A DNA stretch of 64,000 nucleotides from JBFLYN01 sp040756655 (lineage in GTDB: Bacteria; Bacillota; Sulfobacillia; UBA8153). A program made the position numbers and the translations under genes. Location of the stretch: contig JBFLYN010000004.1 of assembly GCA_040756655.1 (NCBI GenBank), positions 48,088 through 112,087 on the forward strand, given 5' to 3'. A model generated the notes under the pieces. It was given only the letters and a program-made list of their open reading frames with translations, made no database searches and was not told the origin of the DNA. Positions 7,654 through 16,211 of the stretch are shown piece by piece (position 1 is the first letter of the stretch; each line of letters opens with the position of its first letter).

Positions 7654-8763
7654 CTACTTCGACGGGATTTTCAACTTCCCCTCCTCGGGTCCATCATCTA
7701 CGCGGATCCACGGGGGGATCTTCACCCTTTGCGGGCTTTCGTCAGCGCTGCTTCCGGCATCCCCGGCCTGATCTTCCGGTCCCGGCGGTTTGAAGGGCGG
7801 GCCCGGGTTCGGGTTACCCCGACCCGGCTGGGGCGACTGCGAGCCAGGTTGTCTGTCCTTCGTTTGTCCCGGCGGCTGTTGGAGGGGCGGGCCCGGTTGC
7901 TTGTCCTCGGACTGTCCCGGCGGCTCGCTTTCGGGCTTTTTGGCTTCCGGCGGCCCCGGTTCTTTCCCTTGCGGAGGGGACGGCCTGAACTCCTTGACCA
8001 GTTGCGGCCAGTTACGGTTTTCCGATATGTCCTCCATCAAGTCTTTGATCTTCAGCCCGTGGCCGGCTGCGGCCTGGGCCAGGGGTTCTTGCTGGAAGAC
8101 CTCGATCTCCACCGCTATGCCGCGGCTAAAAGCTGCCAGGGCCGCGGCCATGCGGCCGGTGGATAGTCCCAGCTTGCGTCCTTCGTCCCGCACCTCCGGG
8201 GCGGTTTGTAGGGCCTGTACCGTCACGTCGGCCGTGACTTTCCGGTGCACGGCCTCTGTCACACTATCGAGCAGCCCCGGAGGGACCGCCTTTTCCACGG
8301 CCGGGGTCACGGTGACCAGCACCATCCGCTCCGTGCTGGAGGCCACGGTGGACACCGCGCGATCGACCAGTTCGGCCACTACATCCCGGACATGCCGCCC
8401 CCGGTAGGAAACTTCCGCCAGCAAGCCGGCACCGACAGGGTTCAGGCCCGTGGCATCCACCACCCGCCACCGCGCGTCCACACCCAGCTCCAGGCTGGGG
8501 TTGATATCCAAAGAAACGTACGCCACCACCGGGCCCAGCTGGATCCACTGCCACCACCAGCCGGCCATGACCATGACCACCAGCACGGCAGCGATCTGGG
8601 CGAGCCGTGACGACACCACCGGCCGGGGCAGGTAAACCTCGTCGCCCAGGGACACCGGGCCAGTCAGCTTGACCTGCCGAAACTCTCCGTCCCGGCTGAG
8701 GACCACTCCGCGGCGGCCCTGGATAGCCACAACCACACCCCGCTCACGGACCAGCTTCCTCAC
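7654..8763 (-). CDS. rsgI: Anti-sigma factor RsgI
   Basis: 369 aa from a GTG at 8763 that overlaps the sigI stop by 4 bases (GTGA). The cytoplasmic RsgI N-terminal domain spans residues 1-48 (RGVVVAIQGRRGVVLSRDG). A membrane segment lies at about 54-74, followed by the extracytoplasmic signature AYVSLDINPSLELG. From about residue 265 the protein turns into a proline, glycine and charge-rich tail with repeated PPGQ/KQPGPP blocks and no carbohydrate-binding module. RsgI binds and holds SigI at the membrane. The low-complexity tail may span the wall or sense the envelope; that is an inference. Confidence 0.88.
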   Translation of the reverse strand: MRKLVRERGVVVAIQGRRGVVLSRDGEFRQVKLTGPVSLGDEVYLPRPVVSSRLAQIAAVLVVMVMAGWWWQWIQLGPVVAYVSLDINPSLELGVDARWRVVDATGLNPVGAGLLAEVSYRGRHVRDVVAELVDRAVSTVASSTERMVLVTVTPAVEKAVPPGLLDSVTEAVHRKVTADVTVQALQTAPEVRDEGRKLGLSTGRMAAALAAFSRGIAVEIEVFQQEPLAQAAAGHGLKIKDLMEDISENRNWPQLVKEFRPSPPQGKEPGPPEAKKPESEPPGQSEDKQPGPPLQQPPGQTKDRQPGSQSPQPGRGNPNPGPPFKPPGPEDQAGDAGSSADESPQRVKIPPWIRVDDGPEEGKLKIPSK

Positions 8764-9548
8764 TCCCTTTCCGACGGTAACCGTAGGTATTCCCTCAGGT
8801 ACCCGTAATCCCCGGTGAGGACCAACGTCATGGCGATCAGGTACTTGCGCTGCCTCTCCAGGGTCTTGCGGCTCACGGCCACCCGTTCCTCCAACAGTCG
8901 TAACGGGAGCTCCCGGCGGTCCCTGAGGTACCTGCACATCTGGGGGTCACGGGCAATGGTGCGGGCGATATCCATGGCCCGGGCCCGGGCGTCCTGGTGC
9001 CGGGGCGAGACCTTCACCAGTTCACGCATGCTGATCCCGTAGTTTTCCAGTTCCCGGCCGTAGGCCTCGATCTCGGCCCGGCGCTCCTCTTGCTCCAACC
9101 GGCGGTGGTGGTTGTCAACGGCAAGCACCTGGATGGGACTGGCGATGTTGCCCTCGTCATCAGTCCGGTCCAGCTGGCTCATGGGCAATTCCCGCCTGCG
9201 GGATTCGCGCCGGAAGTGGTCGATCAGCCGTCTTCTCACCACGGTAGTGACGAAGGATGCAAACTCCACACCCTGGTCCGGGTCGAACGCGTCTATGGCC
9301 TCGTTGAGGGCCATCAGGGCCACGCTGGCTTCGTCGTCGCTGCCCACCTTCACGTACCGCCCGGAGACCATGCCGGCCACGCGCAGGGCCACTCTGGTGT
9401 GGGCCCGGATGAGGGCGTCTCGGGCGGCTGCATCACCGGCCCGGGCGCTTGCAAGCAGGTGGTGAGGTTCAGGACGAGAACCGGGCTTTGGGAAAAGGCC
9501 CAAACCTTCCACCTCTCTTTGTGGAATATGTTCGCTTATCGAGGTCAT
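8760..9548 (-). CDS. sigI: RNA polymerase sigma factor SigI
   Basis: 262 aa. The sigma-70 region 2 core is visible (ASVALMALNEAIDAFDPDQG, FASFVTTVVRRRLIDHFRRE), as is the SigI-type C-terminal DNA-binding part (VAVSRKTLERQRKYLIAMTL). Acidic spacer residues between them are typical of SigI. It is encoded with its anti-sigma factor rsgI, overlapping by 4 bases. In Bacillus and thermophilic Clostridia SigI answers heat, wall stress or polysaccharides. The trigger here cannot be read from the sequence. Confidence 0.9.
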   Translation of the reverse strand: MTSISEHIPQREVEGLGLFPKPGSRPEPHHLLASARAGDAAARDALIRAHTRVALRVAGMVSGRYVKVGSDDEASVALMALNEAIDAFDPDQGVEFASFVTTVVRRRLIDHFRRESRRRELPMSQLDRTDDEGNIASPIQVLAVDNHHRRLEQEERRAEIEAYGRELENYGISMRELVKVSPRHQDARARAMDIARTIARDPQMCRYLRDRRELPLRLLEERVAVSRKTLERQRKYLIAMTLVLTGDYGYLREYLRLPSERE

Positions 9549-9558
9549 TTCCTGGGGG

Positions 9559-9780
9559 TTACCGACGTAGCAGGTTGAAAACCAGAGTCAAGATTGCGCT
9601 GATAACAAGCATGGTCACTACCGGGAAGTAGAAAGTGAAGTTGCCGCGGCGCACGAGAATGTCTCCAGGCAACCGGCCCAGGCCCGCCAGGTGCCCGCCC
9701 CAGACTAGGAGACCTCCCGTCACCAACAGGAAGACCCCAATGGTAATGAGCATTCGCCCCATGCCCTCAAGTCCGTTCAC
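9559..9780 (-). CDS. DUF2905 family small membrane protein
   Basis: 73 aa from a GTG at 9780 that overlaps the queH stop (GTGA) and has GGGAGGGA 6 bases upstream. Two hydrophobic segments (MLITIGVFLLVTGGLLVWGG and YFPVVTMLVISAILTLVF) flank LGRLPGDILVRRGNFTFYFP, the hallmark of the DUF2905 family. These small inner-membrane proteins have no known biochemical role. Genes of this family often sit between ruvB/queH and spoIID/queA in Clostridia. Confidence 0.85.
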   Translation of the reverse strand: MNGLEGMGRMLITIGVFLLVTGGLLVWGGHLAGLGRLPGDILVRRGNFTFYFPVVTMLVISAILTLVFNLLRR

Positions 9781-10325
9781 ACGTGGTCCCTCCCGGGAGC
9801 AAACCGCTCCAGTTCGCTGAAGATACAACCACAATAGGGCTGCCGGTAGAGCTTGGCCTGCTTGGCCATGTCGATCCCCTCACGGTAGCCGGGGCGGAAA
9901 TCCTGGTATAGAAACTCCACGCCGTGCTCCCGGGCAGCCTCCCGGCCGGCCTCCTGCACCAGCTGGTGATGCTGGAACGGGCTGACCAGGAGAGTGGTGC
10001 TGAAACCATCGAACCCACCGGCCCGGGCCGCCCGGGCCGTGCGTCCCAAGCGCAGGTGGTAACACCGGCGGCACCGCTCGGGACGACCGGGGGTCTCCAG
10101 CGCAGCCGTCAGGTAGCCTGCGAGGTCGTAGCCAGTATCCCACTGCAAGGGCAGGCTAACCAGGCCGGCATATTGTTCCATGGTACGGGCCCGCCGCCAG
10201 TACTCACGCCAAGGGTGGATGTTAGGGTTGAAAAAGAAGCCGGTCACATCGTGGGCCTCGTTCCGCAGCTGGGCCAGCGGAAACGCCGTGCAAGGCCCAC
10301 AACAAGCGTGCAAGAGCACTTTCAT
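9777..10325 (-). CDS. queH: Epoxyqueuosine reductase QueH
   Basis: 182 aa from the ATG at 10325 (MKVLLHACCGPCTAFPLAQL). The CC-x2-C start, the CRRCYHLRL pair and YCGCIF near the C terminus supply the cysteines for the [4Fe-4S] cluster and the second metal of QueH. The enzyme performs the last step of queuosine synthesis, reducing epoxyqueuosine in tRNA without cobalamin, and replaces QueG. With queA and tgt nearby, the window covers the final three steps of the pathway. Confidence 0.9.
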   Translation of the reverse strand: MKVLLHACCGPCTAFPLAQLRNEAHDVTGFFFNPNIHPWREYWRRARTMEQYAGLVSLPLQWDTGYDLAGYLTAALETPGRPERCRRCYHLRLGRTARAARAGGFDGFSTTLLVSPFQHHQLVQEAGREAAREHGVEFLYQDFRPGYREGIDMAKQAKLYRQPYCGCIFSELERFAPGRDHV

Positions 10326-10341
10326 GGGCCCATCTCTCCCC

Positions 10342-11358
10342 TTACCACAGTCCCGTCTGGTTGGACGAGGGCCGGGGGACACCCAGGTGCTCGTAGGCGG
10401 GTCCCGTCACCACCCGGCCCCGGGCCGTGCGCTTCAAAAACCCGATCTGGATGAGAAAGGGCTCATACACGTCCTCCACCGTCTGGGGCTCCTCGCTGAT
10501 GGCCGTGGCGATGGTATCCAGACCCACCGGGCCACCATCGTATTTCTCCATCATGGTCCGGAGGAGTCTAATGTCCACCCGGTCCAGCCCCAGTTCGTCC
10601 ACTTCCAGGAGGTCCAACCCGCTCCTGGCCACCTCTGCGGTGATCACCCCGTCCGCCCGCACCTGGGCATAATCCCTCAACCTCCGGAGCAGGCGGTTGG
10701 CCACCCGGGGCGTCCCCCGGGAGCGCCGCCCCACCTCAAGGGCACCTTCGCTATCTATATGTATACCCAGGATACGGGAAGACCGTTCTACGACCTCGCA
10801 CACCTCGGCATGGTTGTAATACTCTAGGCGAGCAGTGATGCCGAACCGGTCCCTAAGTGGCGAAGTGAGGAGCCCGGCCCGGGTGGTGGCCCCGATGAGG
10901 GTGAAACGGGGCAGCTGGACCCGGTAGGTACGGGCCGACGGTCCTTTCCCGGCCACCCAGTCGAACATGAAGTCCTCCATGGCCGGGTAAAGGGCCTCCT
11001 CGGCCGTGCGGTTGAGGCGGTGGATCTCGTCGATGAACAGGACTTCACGGTCCTCAAGGTTGGTTAGGATGGCTACCATGTCCCCCGGCCGCTCGATGGC
11101 CGGCCCGGAGGTAGTACGAAGTCCCACGCCCAGTTCGTTGGCGATGACGTGAGCCAGGGTGGTCTTGCCCAGGCCCGGCGGACCGTGCAGGAGCACATGA
11201 TCCAGCTGGTCTCCCCGTTCCCGGGCCGCCTGTATGTAGATGGCCAGAGTCTCTTTGAGCCGGGTCTGGCCGATATACTCCCGTAGGGTACGCGGCCGCA
11301 AACTAGCTTCAACCAGGTCCTCTTCCCTGCGGACTGCGGAGACGACGCGCTCTTCCAT
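10342..11358 (-). CDS. ruvB: Holliday junction branch migration helicase RuvB
   Basis: 338 aa. Walker A is LLHGPPGLGKTTLAHVIANE (about residues 56-75), Walker B is VLFIDEIHRL, sensor 1 is TLIGATTRAG, the arginine finger region is SPLRDRFG, and the C-terminal winged helix ends in IGFLKRTARGRVVT. RuvB hexamers drive branch migration of Holliday junctions together with RuvA. The gene follows ruvA by 26 bases in a ruvCAB order usual for Clostridia. Confidence 0.97.
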   Translation of the reverse strand: MEERVVSAVRREEDLVEASLRPRTLREYIGQTRLKETLAIYIQAARERGDQLDHVLLHGPPGLGKTTLAHVIANELGVGLRTTSGPAIERPGDMVAILTNLEDREVLFIDEIHRLNRTAEEALYPAMEDFMFDWVAGKGPSARTYRVQLPRFTLIGATTRAGLLTSPLRDRFGITARLEYYNHAEVCEVVERSSRILGIHIDSEGALEVGRRSRGTPRVANRLLRRLRDYAQVRADGVITAEVARSGLDLLEVDELGLDRVDIRLLRTMMEKYDGGPVGLDTIATAISEEPQTVEDVYEPFLIQIGFLKRTARGRVVTGPAYEHLGVPRPSSNQTGLW

Positions 11359-11384
11359 GCCGGGACTGCACGCTCCCTTACCCG

Positions 11385-11981
11385 TCAGATCCTGGCCAGG
11401 CCGCGCAGGGCTCGCCTGACCATTTCCTCAACTTGGGTGCCGGGCGTGCTCTCTTTGAGCACCCGGCCTACGGACTCTACGACCTCGGCCCGGGTGTACC
11501 CCAGGGCCATCAGGGCCTCCATGACCTGCCCGGCCTGGTCGGAAGGCGGGGCCTCGGGCGAGGGCAGCTCCGCCGGCAGGCCGCCCACCTTTTCTCTCAG
11601 TTCCAGCACCAGCTTCTGCGCGGTCTTGCGGCCGATGCCCGGCAGCCGGGAGAAATAGGCCGTATCCTGGTTGAGCAAGGCCTGGTAGAAGGCGTCCCGG
11701 GTGGTAGCGCCCACCACCCCCAGGGCCGTGCGCGGCCCGATGCCCGAAACCCCCAGCAAGAGGTGGAAAAGCTCCAGTTCGGCCTGGCTGGCAAACCCGT
11801 ACAGGGTAAGTCCGTCCTCTCTCACGTGCAGGTGGGTATGGACAAACGTCGGCTGTCCAGCCCCGGGCAACTGCCCCTGGGTGGAGGCCGGTACCAGCAG
11901 GCGGTAGCCCACCCCGGACACCTCCAAGACTACCTCACCCGGTGACGATGCCCGTATCGTGCCCCGTAGGAAGGCCATCAT
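11385..11981 (-). CDS. ruvA: Holliday junction DNA-binding protein RuvA
   Basis: 198 aa from the ATG at 11981, which overlaps the ruvC stop as ATGA. The protein has an OB-fold N terminus (MMAFLRGTIRASSPGEVVLE) and two helix-hairpin-helix motifs (LLGVSGIGPRTALGVVG and LPGIGRKTAQKLVLEL). A C-terminal RuvB-contacting domain contains ALMALGYTRAEV. RuvA tetramers hold the junction and load RuvB. In-frame codons upstream of 11981 exist but overlap ruvC and lack a ribosome binding site. Confidence 0.96.
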   Translation of the reverse strand: MMAFLRGTIRASSPGEVVLEVSGVGYRLLVPASTQGQLPGAGQPTFVHTHLHVREDGLTLYGFASQAELELFHLLLGVSGIGPRTALGVVGATTRDAFYQALLNQDTAYFSRLPGIGRKTAQKLVLELREKVGGLPAELPSPEAPPSDQAGQVMEALMALGYTRAEVVESVGRVLKESTPGTQVEEMVRRALRGLARI

Positions 11982-12484
11982 GTAATCCACCCCCGGTTCT
12001 CCATGCGCCGGGCTGTCTGCAAAGTCTGGACGCACGTCACGGCGCAGGCTAAAGCATCGGCGACATCGTCGGGCCGGGGCAGTTCAGGAAGCCCCAGAAT
12101 GGCCTTGACCATGGCCTGCACCTGCCTCTTTTCCGCCCGGGCGTACCCCACCACCGCTGACTTGACCTGGGGCGGGGTGTATTCCTCGACGCTCACGCCG
12201 GCGGCGGCCGCGGCCAGGAGCACCACGCCCCGGGCCTGGCCCACAGCCAGGGCAGTGCGCACGTTTCGGTTGAAGAACAGCCGCTCCACAGCCACTGCAT
12301 CGGGCCGGTGGGCGCTGATGAGCCCGGTGACGGCCGTGTAGATAGTTAGGAGGGTGTCAGGCAGGGGAGCGCCCGGGGGCACCTTCACGCACCCGTACTC
12401 CACTGCCTCCAGGCGCTGCCCCCGGGCCCGTACCAGGCCGTAGCCAGTGAGCGATGTCCCGGGATCGATCCCCAGCACCAGCAA
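11978..12484 (-). CDS. ruvC: Holliday junction resolvase RuvC
   Basis: 168 aa. The RNase H-like fold shows its acidic catalytic residues in MLVLGIDPGTS, VAVERLFFNRNVRTAL and the C-terminal RPDDVADALACA. RuvC cuts Holliday junctions released by RuvAB. It is the first gene of ruvCAB. In related genomes yebC and bofC directly precede ruvC; here pepA and a plus-strand kinase lie between them. Confidence 0.96.
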   Translation of the reverse strand: MLVLGIDPGTSLTGYGLVRARGQRLEAVEYGCVKVPPGAPLPDTLLTIYTAVTGLISAHRPDAVAVERLFFNRNVRTALAVGQARGVVLLAAAAAGVSVEEYTPPQVKSAVVGYARAEKRQVQAMVKAILGLPELPRPDDVADALACAVTCVQTLQTARRMENRGWIT

Positions 12485-12565
12485 AGTGTGTCACCTCGCC
12501 CGGGTCGGACTGCCTCCACGCTTCGACGGTGGTCCAGTCTATTCCTGCCCCAGGCAGCCCAAGCC

Positions 12566-14047
12566 TTAGAGGACCAGTTCCACCAGGGTCCTGACGGCCA
12601 CCCCGGTGGCCCCTTTGGGTTGGTAGGGCTTTTCCTTTTGTGCAAACGAGGTGGGGGCAATGTCCAGGTGCGCCCAGGGGATGCTGCCGGCAAACTCCCC
12701 GATGATCATCCCGCCGGTGATAGCACCACCCAAGCGCCCGCCCACGTTCTTGATATCCGCCACATCGCTCTTGTAGAGCTCCTGGTAGTCCGGGTCCGAC
12801 GGGAACCGCCAGACCCGCTCGCCCGCCCGGCCGGCCGCCTCCAGGATACGGGAGGCCAGCCGGTCGCAGTTGGCGACCAGCCCAGAGTAGAAGCCGCCGC
12901 CCAGCGCCACTCCACATGCACCGGTGAGGGTGGCCACATCGACCACCCGGGTGGCGCCCTGGGATACTGCGTATCCTACGGCGTCGGCCAGGATTAGTCG
13001 TCCCTCGGCGTCGGTGCTCACGATCTCTATGGTCTTGCCGGTCATGGCGCGTACTACGTCGCCGGGCTTGAGGGCCGAACCGGAAGGCAAGTTCTCCGTG
13101 CAAGCGACGATCGCCACCAAGTTGACCCGGGGCCTGAGCTTCCCAATGGCCTGCATGGCGCCGAGCACTGCCGCTCCTCCCGCCATATCGCTTTTCATGT
13201 TCTCCATGCCGTCGGCCGGCTTCAGAGAAAGCCCACCGCTGTCGAAGGTTAGGCCCTTGCCCGCCAGGGCCAGCCACTCGGCCCCGGGTGCTCCGTGATA
13301 GCGCAGGACGATCAGCTTGGGCGGCTGGAGGCTACCCTGGGCCACTCCCAGCAGGGCTCCCATGCCCAGCCGTTCCATGTCGGCCCGCTCCAGCACGGTG
13401 CATTCCAGCTCCAGCTCGCATGCCAGAGCCCGGGCGGCCTCAGCCAGGTGAGTGGGCGTCATGTGGTTGGCCGGGGAGTTGACCAGATCGCGGGCGAAAT
13501 TGGTGGCCCGGGCCATGATGGTGCCCCGCTCCAGGCCCGCTGCCACCTCGGGGCACTTGTCCCTGTCACGTTCGGCCACGATGAGTTCCTCTACCCGGGT
13601 TTGACTCTTTTCAGATTTCAGATCCTCGTACCGGTACGAGGCCAGGATGGTACCCTCGGCCAGGGCCCGGGCGCACGCCGCCGGCTCGAGGCCACCAGTG
13701 CCCGCCCCGTGCACGATGGTGCCCACCACCCGGGTCCCACCCTTGCCTGCGGCCCTGATGGCCGAACCGGCCGCCTGGCGGGCACGCTCCAGGTTGAACT
13801 GCCCGGCCGGCCCCAGGCCCACCACCACCACCTTCCGGGCCGGGATCTGGTCGGTATATATCACGGTAGTCTCGTTTAGTTTCCCCTTGATCTCTCCCCG
13901 TTCAGAAAGACGGCTGATCAGGCCGCCGAGGGCCCGGTCTACGGCCCCGGTGGCTCCGCCGGGGCTGGTCACTCCCTCGAACAGGTTCACGATGATGGCG
14001 TCACAATCCAGCCCGGCGATGTCCTGGTTGACCGGGTAAAGTCGCAT
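12566..14047 (-). CDS. pepA: Leucyl (cytosol) aminopeptidase
   Basis: 493 aa, full length for M17 peptidases. The metal- and substrate-binding motifs are present: GKGLTFDSGGLSLKP, MKSDMAGGAAVLGAM and the signature STDAEGRLILADAV. The enzyme removes N-terminal amino acids from peptides, with two divalent metals per subunit. The ATG at 14047 has GGGAGGAG 7 bases upstream. The gene is divergent from the kinase-like gene at 14199, with 151 bases between them. In some bacteria PepA also binds DNA in site-specific recombination; nothing here suggests that. Confidence 0.95.
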   Translation of the reverse strand: MRLYPVNQDIAGLDCDAIIVNLFEGVTSPGGATGAVDRALGGLISRLSERGEIKGKLNETTVIYTDQIPARKVVVVGLGPAGQFNLERARQAAGSAIRAAGKGGTRVVGTIVHGAGTGGLEPAACARALAEGTILASYRYEDLKSEKSQTRVEELIVAERDRDKCPEVAAGLERGTIMARATNFARDLVNSPANHMTPTHLAEAARALACELELECTVLERADMERLGMGALLGVAQGSLQPPKLIVLRYHGAPGAEWLALAGKGLTFDSGGLSLKPADGMENMKSDMAGGAAVLGAMQAIGKLRPRVNLVAIVACTENLPSGSALKPGDVVRAMTGKTIEIVSTDAEGRLILADAVGYAVSQGATRVVDVATLTGACGVALGGGFYSGLVANCDRLASRILEAAGRAGERVWRFPSDPDYQELYKSDVADIKNVGGRLGGAITGGMIIGEFAGSIPWAHLDIAPTSFAQKEKPYQPKGATGVAVRTLVELVL

Positions 14048-14198
14048 GGAAATTCTCCTCCCACCAGCTGCTTCTTAACGTCACCACCCAAGAAAATTCG
14101 ACATGCCCCACCCGGTACCTCTGTGGCCAAACCGGCAAAGGAACCACCACGAGCGTGGAGAAATGAACCGGCAATAACCAGGGAGGAGCGGCAACACC

Positions 14199-14984
14199 AT
14201 GAGTGACCGGGTGGTGGGGCGGGGGAGAATCTCCGAGGTGTTGGCCTGGAGTGACGGCCAGGTGCTCAAACTGTTTCACTGCGAGGTCGGTCGCGCCGAG
14301 GCCGAGCGGGAGGCCCGGGCAGCCAGGATGGTCCACCAGGCCGGGGCGCCGTGCCCGGCCGTGGGAGCGGTCGTTGAACACCTGGGCCGGGCCGGCATCG
14401 TCTACCAACGCGTGGAGGGCCACACCATGCTCCAGAGGCCTCTGAGACTGATTAGCGCCGGGGGAAGCCTGGCCGAGCTTCATGCCCGCGTCCACCAGCT
14501 GGAAGTCCCCGGGCTGCCCTCCCAGCGCGAGCGCCTGCAAAAGCAGATAGAACGGGCACCCGTCGTTTCCTCCCGGACCCGGGCCGCTGCCCTGCGGGCC
14601 CTGGACCGCCTGCCCGGCGGCAACCGCCTGTGCCACGGCGACTTCCACCCGGGCAACGTGATGATCGCCAAGGACCGGGAGGTGATCATCGACTGGCATG
14701 ATGCTGCGCACGGCAACCCGGTGGCCGACGTGGCCCGGACCTGCCTTCTGTTGCAGACAGCCCACTGGTCTTTCCGGGGGATCCTGAAGCTGGCAGTCTG
14801 GCTTTCGGGCCAGCACTTAGCCCGGCACTACCGCCGACGCTACCTGGAGCTGGTGCCAGGCGCCCGGGCCCAGCTGGCAGACTGGCAGCTGCCGGTGGCC
14901 GTCGCCCGGCTCAGCGAAGGGGTAGCCGGGGCTGGTCCCGGCCTGGTCCGGCTGGCCGAGAAACTGGCCCAGCGGACCCGTTAA
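14199..14984 (+). CDS. Aminoglycoside phosphotransferase (APH)-fold kinase
   Basis: 261 aa. The ATG at 14199 has GGGAGGAG about 10 bases upstream. The APH kinase core is seen in RLCHGDFHPGNVMIAKDREV (catalytic HGDxHxxN) and VIIDWHDAAHGNPVADVAR (metal-binding D). It resembles APH-like proteins that phosphorylate small molecules in many Firmicutes and need not confer drug resistance. Its substrate cannot be told. It stands alone on the plus strand, divergent from pepA and convergent with the BofC-like gene, overlapping its stop by 4 bases. Confidence 0.8.
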   Translation: MSDRVVGRGRISEVLAWSDGQVLKLFHCEVGRAEAEREARAARMVHQAGAPCPAVGAVVEHLGRAGIVYQRVEGHTMLQRPLRLISAGGSLAELHARVHQLEVPGLPSQRERLQKQIERAPVVSSRTRAAALRALDRLPGGNRLCHGDFHPGNVMIAKDREVIIDWHDAAHGNPVADVARTCLLLQTAHWSFRGILKLAVWLSGQHLARHYRRRYLELVPGARAQLADWQLPVAVARLSEGVAGAGPGLVRLAEKLAQRTR

Positions 14985-15526
14985 TCTCCGATGCCCTCCA
15001 GCAGGCGCCGGACTTCCTCATCACGTTGAGTAAGGATGCCGGCCTCCAAAACCCGCCGGGTTTCTGCGTCGAGGCTTTCGGCCGACACCGACTGGCTAAG
15101 GACGAAATCCGGATCCGCGCAATTTCCCCGGTAGACTGTCACCCGCCCGCCAGAAATAGTGATGAAGCGGTATACTGCATGCACTGGGCACCAGGCCTCC
15201 AGTTCACGGCGGACCACTACTTTCTGCGGGGTAAACTCCACCACGAGGGCATCCGGGTCCAGCGCCTTGAACTCGTGGGGATCCATGCCGGCCCACTCAC
15301 CGGGTATCGGGTGCTCCTGGATTTCTTCATCCCCGCACCACACATACTTCCAGTGGTACTCTACCGTGGCACCGCTGCCCAGCTTCAGCCCCAGGGCCGG
15401 CGGCGGGGTGTCCTCCGGCGGTGGTAGGGGCAGTACCTCCGCCCGGCGACCCCGCAGCGCCGGGTAGGTCAAGGTAAGCGCCAGGAGAAGCGCCAGGACC
15501 AGCAGGCGAAGGCGCTTTCTGGGCAC
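14981..15526 (-). CDS. BofC-like sporulation protein
   Basis: 181 aa from a GTG at 15526, chosen because GGGGGAGG sits 8 bases upstream; the open frame continues to 15760 without a good site. Residues 3-20 form a signal or anchor (RLRLLVLALLLALTLTYPAL) followed by a proline-rich linker. The C-terminal half (CPVHAVYRFITISGGRVTVY to LEAGILTQRDEEVRRLLEGI) resembles the BofC C-terminal domain, which regulates the SpoIVB protease across the forespore membranes. Position between yebC and the ruv cluster fits BofC genes in Clostridia. Identification is by layout and weak motif likeness. Confidence 0.6.
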   Translation of the reverse strand: MPRKRLRLLVLALLLALTLTYPALRGRRAEVLPLPPPEDTPPPALGLKLGSGATVEYHWKYVWCGDEEIQEHPIPGEWAGMDPHEFKALDPDALVVEFTPQKVVVRRELEAWCPVHAVYRFITISGGRVTVYRGNCADPDFVLSQSVSAESLDAETRRVLEAGILTQRDEEVRRLLEGIGD

Positions 15527-16211
15527 AGGGAATACCTCCCCCAAGAGACGGACTGGATCCCAGTTTTCCCCTGGGTAAAAGGTCATATGCGCGGCGATCC
15601 CTGCGATAGACAAAGGTACATCCTTGCCCCGGAAGCTGCCGGTGGTGCGGCGGGGTTTGGTAGATTTAGGGGTGCGAAGACCGGGAGCTGGGCGTGTTTT
15701 CCTTCCTCCGCTGCGCGTAAGCTGAGCCGGCGGGCGACCACGAGTGTCGTGGCGGTTCACATTGGCGCCCTCCGGATACTGCTTGGACCCGGGGCAGTTG
15801 CCCCATGCCCAGCCGAGGTTGGCTTATCAGTGGGCCGATGGGAGCGTCCACCAGCACAGCCTCGGGCCGAGGCCATAGGCTGTTCACCGCACACCTGGCC
15901 AGCATGTTCGCCCACCGGGATCCTGTGAGGGCTGATGATAACCGGTACCGCAGCCTTGGCCTTGGCAGGCATTGCTTCAAGTCGAGGTTGGAGTCACATG
16001 CTGTGACGGACCCTGCAGATGATGGCCGCGGTTGTACTGTGCAGGCGCCGCGAATGCTACCTAAACTCCGAAACCTCCTAACAGCAGCTGCTGGCGGGGA
16101 TTTCCCTCTCGATGCAGGACCTACGACAGCAGAGCCGCAGCCCCTCTTGAGCCTGTGTCAACCTGCCTTCCCGGGCACGCTGCGTCGGCCCTAAGACCGG
16201 TACCACAAGGC
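15527..16211 (-). other. Gene-free stretch between yebC and bofC-like gene
   Basis: About 680 bases without a convincing gene. Open frames exist on both strands but are short, overlapping, without ribosome binding sites, and rich in arginine, proline and serine as expected from GC-rich noncoding DNA. A minus-strand patch around 15830-15970 reads more like protein in two alternating frames (AVPVIISPHRIPVGEHAG, then AVLVDAPIGPLISQPRLG). This could mark a decayed gene, but no family was recognised. Confidence 0.4.

Noticed and set aside
14199..14984. Aminoglycoside resistance gene
   Set aside because: Only the general APH kinase motifs are present. Residues specific for known resistance enzymes were not recognised and there is no mobile context.
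15666..15980. Small gene between yebC and the bofC-like gene
   Set aside because: Protein-like patches alternate between two frames, no start site is supported and no family fits.
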